A stretch of 64,000 nt of DNA from Streptomyces sp. 846.5 (GTDB lineage Bacteria > Actinomycetota > Actinomycetes > Streptomycetales > Streptomycetaceae): contig NZ_SOBN01000002.1 of the NCBI RefSeq assembly GCF_004365705.1, positions 620,001-684,000 of the forward strand. The letters are read 5' to 3'. The notes under the pieces were generated by a model. The model worked only from the letters and a program-made list of their open reading frames with translations. It did no database searches and was not told the DNA's origin. Within the stretch, counting starts at the first letter, position 1, and every line of letters starts with the position of its first letter. The position numbers and the translations under genes were made by a program. Of the stretch, positions 34,704 to 45,900 are shown piece by piece.

Positions 34704-35872
34704 GCGCGGAACAGACGAACGAACTGACGGCCCCGCCCCCGGTACCGAATGAGGCGGCCGAGAAGAAGGCGGCCGGGAAGAAGGACGCCGGCCAGGACGA
34801 CAAGGCCAGCGCCTACGCCCAGCTGTCCAGGGTGATGTGGCTGCTCTTCGTTCGTGACAAGGCAGCGGTCTTCTTCTTCCTGATCTTCCCGCTGATGTTC
34901 CTGCTGCTGTTCGGCACCCTCTTCAAGGGCTCGACGACCGCGCACTCCAACATCGCCCAGGTCGGCACCATCCGGATGCTCGACAGCGTGACCGGCGCTG
35001 ATCGCACGCAGCTGGACAAGGCACTGACCATCACCAGGATGACCGACGAGGCCGCCGCGCTGCAGCGGGTCAAGGACGGCAAGCTGGACGGGCTGATCGA
35101 GCAGGGCCCGGGCAACACGCTCGTGCTCCGCTACAGCTCCATCGACCCGACCAAGGCCGCCACCGTCAACGGCATCCTCAAGTCGGTCATCCAGACCGCC
35201 AACGTGGAGGCCACCGGCAAGCCGCCCACCTTCACCCTGGAGGCCACCCAGGTCGAGGACAACTCGGTCAAGAGCATCCAGTACCTCACACCAGGCCTGC
35301 TAGGCTGGGCCGTTGCCAGCTCCGGGGTCTTCAGCACCGCGCTGACCATGGTACTTCTGCGGCGCAAGGGGGTGCTGCGGCGGATCCGGCTGGCCCCGAT
35401 GAGTGTGACCTCGGTGGTCACCTCGCGTATCGGCGTCAGCGTGGTGATGGCACTCACCCAGACGGCGATCTTCCTCTCGGTGGCCACTCTCCCGTTCCTG
35501 GGACTCCAACTCACCGGCAGCTGGTGGCTGGTGATCCCGCTGGTGATCTGCGCCACCATCTCGTTCATGTCGATCGGTCTGCTGATCGGCTCGATCGCGA
35601 AGTCCGAGGAGGCGGTCAACGGCGTCGCCCAGCTCATCGTGCTGCCGATGTCCTTCCTCTCCGGCTCCTTCTTCTCCCTTGACGGCGCGCCGGGTTGGGT
35701 GAAGGCAGTGTCGGACGTGATGCCCCTGCGCTACTTCGTCACCGCCTGCGAGAACATCCTCTCCCGAGGCGGCGGCATCGGCGACGCCCTGCCCACCATG
35801 GGCGGTCTGCTGCTCTTCGCGGTCGTACTGACCGGGATCAGCCTCCGCCTCTTCAGCTGGGACGACGTGTAG
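34700..35872 (+). CDS. ABC-2 type transporter permease, DrrB-like
   Basis: A 390-residue membrane subunit starting at GTG 34700. A charged, Pro/Lys/Ala-rich cytosolic N-terminus (1-50) is followed by a first membrane segment (about 56-75), a soluble loop of roughly 100 residues with no strong hydrophobic run, and a C-terminal block of about five further hydrophobic segments with FLSGSFFSLDGAPGWV before the last ones. This is the ABC-2 exporter arrangement. It should pair with the upstream ATPase in the plasma membrane to pump out the polyketide. It is last gene of the plus operon and ends just before a strong hairpin. Confidence 0.93.
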   Translation: MSAEQTNELTAPPPVPNEAAEKKAAGKKDAGQDDKASAYAQLSRVMWLLFVRDKAAVFFFLIFPLMFLLLFGTLFKGSTTAHSNIAQVGTIRMLDSVTGADRTQLDKALTITRMTDEAAALQRVKDGKLDGLIEQGPGNTLVLRYSSIDPTKAATVNGILKSVIQTANVEATGKPPTFTLEATQVEDNSVKSIQYLTPGLLGWAVASSGVFSTALTMVLLRRKGVLRRIRLAPMSVTSVVTSRIGVSVVMALTQTAIFLSVATLPFLGLQLTGSWWLVIPLVICATISFMSIGLLIGSIAKSEEAVNGVAQLIVLPMSFLSGSFFSLDGAPGWVKAVSDVMPLRYFVTACENILSRGGGIGDALPTMGGLLLFAVVLTGISLRLFSWDDV

Positions 35873-35893
35873 TCGGCCGAGCCGGCAACGACA

Positions 35894-35931
35894 GCGACCG
35901 GCCGGGCCCCGTAAAGGGCCCGGCCGGTCGC
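35894..35931. terminator. Bidirectional intrinsic-type terminator hairpin
   Basis: A perfect 16-bp inverted repeat (35894-35909 with 35916-35931) around a 6-nt loop CGTAAA, almost all G-C pairs. It lies in the 63-bp gap between the stops of two convergent genes, the ABC permease and the oxidoreductase. There is no U-tract on either side, which is common for actinomycete terminators. Confidence 0.88.
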
Positions 35932-35935
35932 CGTG

Positions 35936-36910
35936 CTATTCCCCTGGCCGCGCGAGGCTGCGGACGGCGTCGATCAGGGCTGCCTGGCGGAGGATCTCGT
36001 GGCCGGCGGGTGTCGGGTCATGGCGTTCGAGGATGGTGCGGGCGAAGTGGGTCACCTGGGCGGCGAACTGGTGCTCGGCGGGGAGGGTGCGCTCCTCCAG
36101 GTGGTCCTGGCGCTGCAGGCGGAGGACGGGGCGGTGGGTGGCAGGGGTGCTGAAGGCGCGCTCCAGGGTGATCGTGCCCTCGCTGCCCCAGATGGTGTAG
36201 GCGCAGCGGTAGGAGCGGTCGAAGCCGAAGGACAGCTGTCCGGTGCGGCCGTCCGGCGTCGACACCAGGGCGGCGCCACCGATGTCGACACCGGTCGTCG
36301 GGTCCATCCGCAGCGCCGCGCCCTCGACCCGTACGTCCGGGCCCAGGAACAGACTGGCGGCGCGCAGCGTGTAGACGCCGGCGTCGAGCAGTGCCCCGCC
36401 GCCGAGCGAGGGCTGGTAGCGGATATCGCCCGGAGGCAGCGGCGGGAAGCCGAACTCGGCGGTCAGCGAGCGCAGTTCACCCACCTCCCCGTCGTCGATC
36501 AGCCGCTGCACGGTCGCGTGCTGGCCGTGGCGCAGAAAGGCGAAGTTCTCCAGCAGCACCCGGTCGCCCGCCTCGGCGGCGGCCACCAGTTCCGCCGCCT
36601 CCGCGTGGCTGGTGGCCAGCGGCTTCTCCGCCAGTACGTGCTTGCCCGCCGCCAGGGCCTTGGCCACCCATTCGGGGTGCAGGGCCGGAGGCAGCGGAAC
36701 GTAGACCGCGTCGATGTCCACCCGGTCCAGCAGTTCGGCATAGCCGGTGACCGGCTCCGCGCCGAACCGCTGGGCGACGGCCTCGGCCTTCTCCCGCGAG
36801 CGGCTGGCCACGGCGACCAGCCGCACCGAGGGATCGGCGACCAGCGCAGGAATCGTGTTGCGCTGCGCGATGGCGGCGCAGCCGAGTACTCCGACGTTCA
36901 GTACGGGCAT
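35936..36910 (-). CDS. Gfo/Idh/MocA-family oxidoreductase, probable NDP-hexose 3-ketoreductase
   Basis: A 324-residue protein. In 2-deoxysugar pathways such enzymes reduce the 3-keto group formed after 2,3-dehydration of NDP-4-keto-6-deoxyglucose. An N-terminal Rossmann motif (VGVLGCAAIA, 6-15) is followed by EKPL (95-98), LLENFAFLRHGQH (119-131) and GGGALLDAGVYTLRA (170-184). Lys96 and Tyr180 sit where catalytic Lys and Tyr lie in characterised sugar 3-ketoreductases such as KijD10. The ATG at 36910 is preferred over longer starts because AAGGA lies 6 nt upstream. It starts 37 bp after PKS-B in the same direction and is probably co-transcribed. Other sugar genes and a glycosyltransferase are not in the window. 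A different sugar or inositol dehydrogenase role is possible. Confidence 0.85.
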   Translation of the reverse strand: MPVLNVGVLGCAAIAQRNTIPALVADPSVRLVAVASRSREKAEAVAQRFGAEPVTGYAELLDRVDIDAVYVPLPPALHPEWVAKALAAGKHVLAEKPLATSHAEAAELVAAAEAGDRVLLENFAFLRHGQHATVQRLIDDGEVGELRSLTAEFGFPPLPPGDIRYQPSLGGGALLDAGVYTLRAASLFLGPDVRVEGAALRMDPTTGVDIGGAALVSTPDGRTGQLSFGFDRSYRCAYTIWGSEGTITLERAFSTPATHRPVLRLQRQDHLEERTLPAEHQFAAQVTHFARTILERHDPTPAGHEILRQAALIDAVRSLARPGE

Positions 36911-36916
36911 ATCGCG

Positions 36917-36921
36917 TCCTT
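36917..36921 (-). promoter_or_regulatory. Ribosome binding site deciding the oxidoreductase start
   Basis: AAGGA on the minus strand, 6 nt before ATG 36910. Starting at 36967 would place the start inside the coding end of PKS-B and add 19 residues without family resemblance. Confidence 0.75.
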
Positions 36922-36947
36922 GGGTCGACTGGTGACGTGGGGTCAGG

Positions 36948-39900
36948 TCAGGCGGAGCCGAATTCACTGTCGATGAAGTCGAAGAGGTCGTCGTCGCTCG
37001 CCGAGTCCAGCCGGTCCTCGACCGCCGCCTCGCCCTCCGCGACCACCTGCTCGGGTTCGAGCAGGGCCAGCAGGCGCTGGAGCCGCGTCGCCAGCGTCGA
37101 GCGGGAGTTCTCGTCCGCGACCACCTCGGCGAAGGCGGCTTCGAGGCGGTCCAGTTCGGCCAGGGCCGGGGCGAGGGTCGCCGCCGCCCCCGGCGCGGTC
37201 TCGGCCCGCAGGTGGCGGGCCATCGCCAGCGGCGTCGGGTAGTCGAAGAGCAGCGTGGCCGGCAGCCGCAGCCCGGTGGCCGCGTTGAGCCGGTTGCGTA
37301 GTTCGACCGCCGTGAGCGAGTCGAAGCCCATCTCCAGGAAGCCGCGCTCGGGGTCGACGGCGTAGGCGTCGGCGTGTCCGAGGACGGCCGCTGCCTGCTT
37401 CCTGACCGCTTCCAGCAGGACGGCGTCCTGCTCCTCGCGGCTGAGGCCGGACAGGCTCAGCCGGTCCGAGGAGACAGCTGCCGCGGCCGCCGGGACCGCT
37501 GCCGCGCGCCTGCGAGCCGCAGGCGCCCGAACCAGCCCGCGCAGCAGCGCCGGCACCTCTCCGGTCGGTGAGCGCAATGCTGCCAGGGCCAGGTGGGCCG
37601 GGACGAGCACGGCCCCGCCGTCCGCGACGGCCGCGTCGAAGAGCGCCAGCGCGTCTGCGGAGGGCATCGGGGTGACGCCGCCGCGGGCCATCCGCAGCAG
37701 GTCGGCCTCGTCGAGCTTGCCGGTCATGGTGCTGCGCTGCTCCCACAGTCCCCAGACCAGGGAGTGCGCGGCGAGGCCCTGGGCCCTGCGGTGCTGCGCG
37801 AGAGCGTCGAGACCGGCGTTGGCCGCAGCGTAGTTGGCCTGCCCGACGCCGCCGAAGGTACCCGCCAACGACGAGTACAGGACGAACGCGGCCAGGTCCA
37901 GGTCCTGGGTCAGCTCGTGCAGATGCAGCGCGGTGTCCACCTTTGGGCGCAGCACCCGGTCCAGGCGTTCCGGGGTCAGCGCGTCGACGACGCCGTCGTC
38001 CAGGATGCCGGCGGTGTGCATGACGGCCGTGAGCGGGTGCTCGGCGGGGATGTGGGCCAGCAGGCGGACCAGCGCCCCACGGTCGGCAGTGTCGCAGGAG
38101 GCGATGGTGACAGCCGCGCCGAGACCGGTGAGCTCCGCACGGAGCTCCGCCGCACCGGGTGCGGCGTCGCCGCTGCGGCTGGTGAGCAGGAGGTGCTTGG
38201 CGCCGTGCCGGGTGACCAGGTGCCGGGCGAGCAGGCTGCCCAGCGCGCCGGTGCCCCCGGTGATCAGCACGGTGCCGTCCGGGTCGAGCAGCGCACCACT
38301 GCCGGCGTCCGGCACCGCACTCGCTCGCGCCAGCCGCGGCACCCGCAGTTCGCCTGCACGCACCGCCAGTTGCGGTTCGCCGTGGGCGGCTGCGGCGGGC
38401 AGCGCGCGATAGGAGTCCGGCTGGTCGTCCAGGTCGATCAGGACGAACCGGTCGGGGTTCTCCGACTGCGCGGCGCGCACCAGGCCCCAGACGGCCGCGG
38501 CGGCCAGGTCCGGCGAGGTGTCGCCGTCGGCGGCGACCATCGCACGACGGGTCGTCAGAATCAGTCGGGAGGCATGGAATTCGGGAGTGTCCAGCCAACC
38601 GCGGACCAGGTCCAGCGCGTGGTCGGTGGCTGTCCGCAGGTCGGCCGCGACATCAGCACCGACCGACAACCCGCGCTCACCGCCCCGGACATGGGCCAGG
38701 ACGGCGTCCGGGAGCGGCGCTCCGGCGGCGACGGCCGCGGCCAGCGCGGCGAGGTCCGAGTGCTGCCCGACCCGGGCACCGGTCGCCCGCAGGGTGGCAG
38801 CCGGCGCCTGATCCGGGTCCAGCACCACCCAGGAGCCGACCGGGTGCTGTCCGTCCGCCGCCGGTGCGGCCGTCCAGTCCACCCGGTACAGCGAGCCGGC
38901 GGTCGTCGACAGCGCGGCCTGCGCCTCCTTGAGGTGGTCGACCGGCACCGGACGCAGCGTCAGAGTGTCGACGGTGGCCACCGGTTGGCCGACCGGGTCG
39001 GCGACCTGGACGGTGAATGCGTGCTCCCCGGCCGGGGCGAGCCGCACCCGTAGTGCTCCGGCGCCCGGCGCGTGCAGCCGCGCACCGGACCAGCTGAAGG
39101 GGAGCAGTCCCGCGCCGGTCGAGCTGCTGTCGGCGAGGCCGACCGTGTGCAGGGCGCCGTCCAGCAGTGCCGGGTGCAGCCCGTACTGGACGGCGTCGGC
39201 CTGGGCCTCCTCGGGCAGGTTCACTTCGGCGTAGACGTCCTCGCCGAGCCGCCACGCGGCGGTGAGCCCCTGGAAGGTGGGGCCGTAGGCGAAGCCGTTG
39301 GCTGCGAAGCGCTCATACAGGTCGTCGACCGGTACGGATTCGGCGCCGGCCGGCGGCCACTCCGTCAACTGGAAAGCTGCCGGGGCCGCTTCGGGCACCA
39401 GCACGCCGACGGCGTGCCGAGTCCAGACGCCGGTCTCGGCATCGGCGCCCTCAGGACGGGAGTGGACGGCCAGGGCACGTGCGCCCGCTGCGTCCGGCGC
39501 CCCGACGGTGACCTGCAGCTGCACCGCGCTGTGCTCCGGGAGCAGCAGCGGCGCCTCCAGGGTGAGCTCCTCGACCGCTCCGCAGTCGACGCGGTCCGCC
39601 GCCAGCAGGGCCAGTTCCAGGAAGGACGTCCCGGGGAACAGCGCCACACCCGACACGACGTGGTCGCCGAGCCAGGGCAGGCTCTTCAGGGACAGCCGCC
39701 CGGTGAGCAGGAAGCCGTCCTGACCGGCCAGCGGGGTGGCCGCGCTCAGCAGCGGGTGATCCGAGGCGGCGAGACCGGCCGAGGCGAAGTCGACGGCGCC
39801 CGAGGTCGCGTCGAGCCAGTAGCGGCGGCGCTGGAAGGCGTAGGTGGGCAGGTCGACCCGGCGGGCGGAGCGGCCGGCCAGGAATGCCTGCCAGTCCGGT

Positions 39901-42900
39901 CCGGTGCCGTGCACATGCAGCGCGGCCACCGCCGTGGTCAGCGCGTCCGCCTCGGCGCGGTCGCGGCGCAGCAGCGGGGTGAGCACCACGCCCTCGGGCT
40001 GCTCCAGGCAGTCCTGGGCCATGGCGGTCAGCACGCCGTCCGGGCCGAGCTCGACGAAGGCGGTGATGCCGTCGGCCTCCAGGGCCCGCACGCCGTCGGC
40101 GAAGCGGACCGCCTCACGGACGTGGCGCACCCAGTACTCCGGCGCTTCGAGCTCGCCGGGCGCGGCCGGGCGGCCGGTGACGTCGGAGACCACCGGGATG
40201 CGCGGCGGAGCGAAGGCGAGGCCGCGGGCGACCTGCTCGAAGTCGTCGAGCATCGCGTCCATGTGCGGGGAGTGGAAGGCGTGCGAGACCCGCAGCCGCT
40301 TGGTCCTGCGGCCCGCTGCCCGCCAGAACTCCGCGAGCTGCTCCACCACCGACTCGTCGCCGGACACGACCACCGAGGTCGGGCCGTTGACGGCGGCCAG
40401 CGCCACCGCCGCGTCGCCGTGCGGCAGCAGCGATTCGGCGACCTCCTGCTCGGAGGCCTCGATCGAGAGCATGGCCCCGCCGGTCGGCAGCGCCTGCATC
40501 AGCCGACCGCGCGCACCGACCAGGCGGCAGGCGTCCGGCAGGCTCAGCACGCCGGCCACATGAGCGGCAGCCAGTTCGCCGATCGAGTGGCCCAGCAGCG
40601 CGTCCGGTCGCAGACCCCAGCTCTCCAGCAGCCGGAACAGCGCCACCTCGATGGCGAACAACCCGGCCTGCGCCCAGGCGGTCCGGTTCAGCAGCTCGGC
40701 CTCCGGGGTGCCCGCCGGGGCGAACATCACGTCGCGCAGCGGTCGTTCGAGTTGCGCGTCCAGCTGCGCGCAGACCATGTCCAGCGCGTCCGCGAAGACC
40801 GGGAAGGCCTCGTACAACTCCCGGCCCATCTCCGGGCGCTGGCTCCCCTGGCCGCTGAAGAGGAAGGCCGTCCGGCTCCGGCGGCGGCCGTTGCCCCGGA
40901 GCAGGCCCGGCGCGTTGCGGTCCTCAGCCAGCGCGGTCAGCGCGGCGAGCAGCTCGGCGCGGTCGGCGCCGACCAGAGCGGCACGGTGCTCAAAGACGGC
41001 GCGGCCGGTGGCGAGCGAGTAGCCGATGTCGGCGGCGGTGTCGTCCGGACGCCGGCCGAGATGCCCGGCCAGGCGCGCGGCCTGCTGCCGCAGCGCCTCG
41101 TCGGTCCGGCCGGACAGCACCCACGGCACCAGGTCCGTGCCCACGGGCTGCGGTGCCGACTGCTCGACCTCCGCAGCGGGGACCTGAGCGGGGACCTGTT
41201 CGAGGATCACATGCGCGTTGGTCCCGCTGATACCGAAGGCGGACACGGCGGCCCGGCGCGGACGCCCGGTTTCCGGCCAGGGGGTCGACTCGCCGAGCAG
41301 GGCGACCGATCCGTCGGACCAGTCGATCTCCGTCGAGGGTTGCTCGGCGTGCAGGGTGCGCGGCAGTTCGCCGTGGCCCAGGGCCAGCACCATCTTGATC
41401 ACCCCGGCCACACCGGAGGCCGCCTGGGTGTGGCCGATGTTGGACTTGAGCGCACCCAGCAGCAGCGGCCGCTCCTGCGGCCGGTTCTGACCGTAGGTCG
41501 CGAGCAGCGCCTGCGCCTCGATCGGGTCACCCATCCGGGTGCCGGTGCCGTGCGCCTCGACCGCGTCGACGTCCGACGGGGACAGGCCCGCGCTCGCCAG
41601 GGCCTGACGGATGACCCGCTGCTGCGCCGGGCCGCTCGGCGCGGTCAGGCCGTTGCTCGCACCGTCCTGGTTCACCGCCGAGCCGGCCAGGACGGCGAGC
41701 ACCGGGTGGCCGTTGCGGCGCGCGTCGGACAGCCGCTCCAGCAGCAGCATGCCGACGCCCTCGGCCCAGCCGGCACCGTCTGCGTCCGCCGAGAATGCCT
41801 TGCAGCGTCCGTCGGCGGAGAGCGCCCGCTGCCGGCTGAACTCGATGAAGGTGTCCAGCGAGGAGATGACCGTCACGCCGCCCGCCAGTGCCATCGAGCA
41901 CTCACCGGACCGCAGCGCCTGGGCGGCCATGTGCAGGGCCACCAGGGAGGAGGAGCACGCGGTGTCCATGGTCACCGCCGGGCCTTCGAGGCCGAAGGTG
42001 TAGGCGATGCGGCCGGAGGCCACGCTGCCCGCGCTGCCGGTCGCCAGGAAGCCCTCGAAACCCTCGGGCGCCTGCTGCAACCGCGATCCGTAGTCGTGGT
42101 AGTTCGAGCCGATGAACACACCGGCCTGGGTGCCGCGCACCGTGGCCGGGTCGATACCGGCCCGCTCGAACGCCTCCCAGGACGCCTCCAGCAGCAGCCG
42201 CTGCTGCGGGTCGACCGCCAGCGCCTCGCGCGGGCTCATGCCGAAGAACTCGGGGTCGAACCGGTCGGCCTCGTAGAGGAAACCGCCGCCGCGGGCGTAG
42301 AAGGTGCCCGGCTTGTCCGGGTCCGGGTCGTACCGGCCCTCGATGTCCCAGCCGCGATCGCCCGGCAGTGCCGCGACCGCGTCCCGGCCCTCGCTGAGCA
42401 GCTGCCACAGCTCCTCCGGGGTACTGACTCCGCCGGGAAGCCGGCAGCTCATCGCCACGATCGCGACCCGGTCGTGCTGCGCCGCGAACGGGTCGCCGAC
42501 GGGTGCGGCCGGGGCCGGGGCAGCGGCCTGGGTGCCGAGTAGTTCGGCTCGCAGCATCCGGGCCATGGCGGTGGCGGTGGGGTGGTCGAAGACCAGCGTC
42601 ACCGGCAGCCGCAGGCCGGTGGCCTCGGAGAGGCGGTTGCGCAGTTCGACCGAGGTGAGGGAGTCGAAGCCCAGGTCGCGGAAGGCCCGGTTCTCGTCGA
42701 CCGCGTCGGCACCGGCGTAGCCGAGGACGGCTGCGGCCTGGGAGCGAACCAGGTCGAGGATGGTGTGGTCCTGCTCCTCCGCGGACAGCCCGGCCAGCCC
42801 CTGCGCGAAGCCGCCCGCCGCCGGCGCGCCGACGGTATCGCCCACCGTGACGGCCTGCGTCGCGCGGACCTCGGGCAGGTCGACGAGCGCACGGTCGATC

Positions 42901-45900
42901 CCGCCCGCTGTGTAGCCGCGGGCGTGCTCGGTCCAGCGGACGTCGGCCACGGCGAGGAACGCGTCCTGGGCGTCGATGGCCTGCTGAAGGGCGGTCAGCG
43001 CCAGTTCCGGGTCCATTGGTGGCATACCGCCCCGGGCCAGGCGTTCACCGGTGTCACCGCTGGCGAGACCGCCGCCGCCCCAGGCGCCCCAGGCCACCGA
43101 GGTGGCGGGCAGTCCGTCTGCCCGGCGCTGCTGGGCCAGAGCGTCCAGGAATGCGTTGGCGGCGGCGTAACTGCCCTGGCCCGGGCCGCCCAGAGTGCCG
43201 GCGAGGGAGGAGAACAGGACGAACGCGGAGAGATCGAGGTCACGGGTGAGTTCGTGCAGATGCTGCGCGGCGGCCACCTTCGGCCGCAGCACCGTCTCGC
43301 CGCGCTCGGGTGTCAGCGAGTCGAGCACACCGTCGTCGAGGACGGCGGCGGCGTGGACGACGGCGGACAGCGGCTCGGTCTCGGGGACCTCGGCCAGCAG
43401 TCGCGCCAACGCTTCGCGGTCGGCGACGTCGCAGGCGGCGACGGTCACCCGGGCGCCGAGGGCGGTGAGTTCGGCTTCGAGCTCGGCCGCGCCCGGTGTG
43501 TCCGAGCCTCGGCGGCCGGCCAGCAGCAGGTGGTCGGCGCCGTTGCGGGCGAGCCAGCGTGCGACCTGCGCGCCGACGCCTCCGGTGCCGCCGGTGATCA
43601 GCACGGTGCCCTGCGGCGTCCACGGCTGCGCGGACGTCGTGGCGGGAGTGGCCCGGACCAGCCTGCGGGCGAAGAGGCCCGACCCGCGCAGGGCGATCTG
43701 GTCCTCGCCGGTGCTGCCCGAGAGCGCGGCGGCCAGCCGGGAAGCGGCCCGGGTGTCGAGGGTCTCCGGAAGGTCCAGCAGGCCGCCCCAGCGCTGCGGG
43801 TACTCCAGCGCGGCGATCCGGCCGAAGCCCCAGGCGAGCGCCTGGACCGGCCCGGTAAGGCGGTCCGAGCGGCCGGTGGAGACGGCCCCTCGGGTGCCGA
43901 TCCAGAGCGGGGCGGTGACCGCCGCGTCGCCCAGGCCCTGGAGCAGGGCGACGTTCAGTGCCAGGCCGGTGGGCACGGCTCCGTCGACGGAGTGCGGCGA
44001 CTCGTCGAGCGCGAGGAGGGAGAGGACGCCGCTGACGGAGTCGGGCGACTGGAGGCCGGCGGTAAGGAGTTCGGCGATCGCGCCGCGATCCCCGGTGGCC
44101 GCGCCGAGTTCGACGGTCACGACATCGGCACCGCGAGCGGCGAGGGCCTGGGCGGTCTCGGCGACCGTCCCGGAGTGGGTGTGGCCGTGGGGCACGGCAA
44201 GCAGCCAGGTGCCCGCGAGGGACGTGGAGGAGGTGGAGCCGCTGACCGGCTTCCAGGAGACGGTGTAGCGCCAGTCGTCGACGGCGGAGCGGGCCAACTG
44301 GCCCCTGCGCCAGTTCGCCAGCGTGGGGATGAGTTCGCCGAGGGACTCCTGCCGGTCGAGCTGGAGCGTCTCGGTGAGCGCTTCGAGGTCCTCGCGTTCG
44401 ACGGCGTCCCAGAAACGGGCGTCGAACTCGTTCTGCGGGTTCAGGGCGTGGTGGGAGACGGATCCGTCGCCGGTCCGCTCCAGCCAGTAGCGCTCGCGCT
44501 GGAAGGCGTAGGTCGGCAGGCCCACCGGACGGCTGCCCCCGGCACCGAACACCGCATCCCAGTCCACGGCCACCCCGCGCACATGCAGCTCCGCCAGGGA
44601 GGTCAGGAACCGGGCCGCGCCGCCCTCGTCCCGCCGCAACGTGCCGCCGACGACGACGTCATCGGCGGCCTCCAGGGTCTCCTGCACCGCGACGGTCAGT
44701 ACCGGGTGCGAGCTGATCTCCACGAACACGCCGTGGCCTTCGGCATGCAGGGCGCGGACCGCCTCCTCGAACCGCACCCGCTGCCGCAGATTCCGGTACC
44801 AGTAGCCGCCGTCCAGGGTCGCAGTGTCGACCAACTCCGCCTGGACGGTGGAGAAGAACGGCACCGAGCCGGACACCGGCGCGACCTCCGCCAGCACCCG
44901 CGCCAACTCCGCCTGGATCTCCTCCACATGCAAGGTGTGCGAGGCGTAGTCCACTGGGACTCGCCGCACCCGGATCTCCTGCGCCTCACCCCACGCCACG
45001 AACTCGTCCAGCGCGTCCCCGTCCCCGGCCACCACCACCGATCCCGGACCGTTCACCGCCGCCACCGAGATCCGGCCCTCCCAGCGGGCGAGCGTCTGCT
45101 CCACCCGGTCCAGGCCCAACCCGACCCAGACCATCCCGCCGCGACCCGCGATCGCCCGGATCGCCTGCGACCGCAGCGCCACCACGCGCGCACCGTCCGC
45201 CAGGGACAACCCGCCCGAAACCACTGCCGCCGCGATCTCCCCCTGCGAATGCCCCACCACGACCGACGGCGCCACCCCGGCGGCGCCCCACAGCGCCGCC
45301 AACGACACCATCACCGCCCACGACACCGGCTGCACCACATCCACCCGCCCCAACGCCACCTCATCGTCAAGGACATCAAGCAGCGCCCAGTCCACGAACG
45401 GCTCCAACGCCGCCGCACACTCCTCCATCCGCCCACGGAAGACGGAAGAGGACTCCAGCAACTCCCGACCCATCCCCACCCACTGCGCACCCTGACCCGG
45501 GAAGACGAACACCACACCACCCGCGGTATCCGCCACACCACGCACCACACCAGGAGCCACCTCACCAGCCCCCAACGACTCCAACCCCTTCAGCAACGAC
45601 TCACGATCCGACCCCAACACCACCGCCCGATGCTCAAACGACGCCCGGGTGTCCACCAACGACCAGGCCACCCGCGCCGGCTCCAACTCCGCCTGGGACT
45701 CCACATGCGCCCGCAACCGCTCCGCCTGCTCCCGCAACGCCCCCGGCGTCCGACCCGACACCACCCACGGAACCACCGACGACCCCAGCACGCCATCACC
45801 CTCAGCAACGGCGGACAACTCAACCAACTCCGGCGCCTGCTCCAGCACCACATGCGCGTTCGTCCCGCTCACACCGAACGACGACACCCCGGCCCGGCGC

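Noticed and set aside
36911..36967. Longer start of the oxidoreductase at 36967
   Set aside because: It would overlap the end of PKS-B, and the added residues do not belong to the fold; AAGGA supports ATG 36910.
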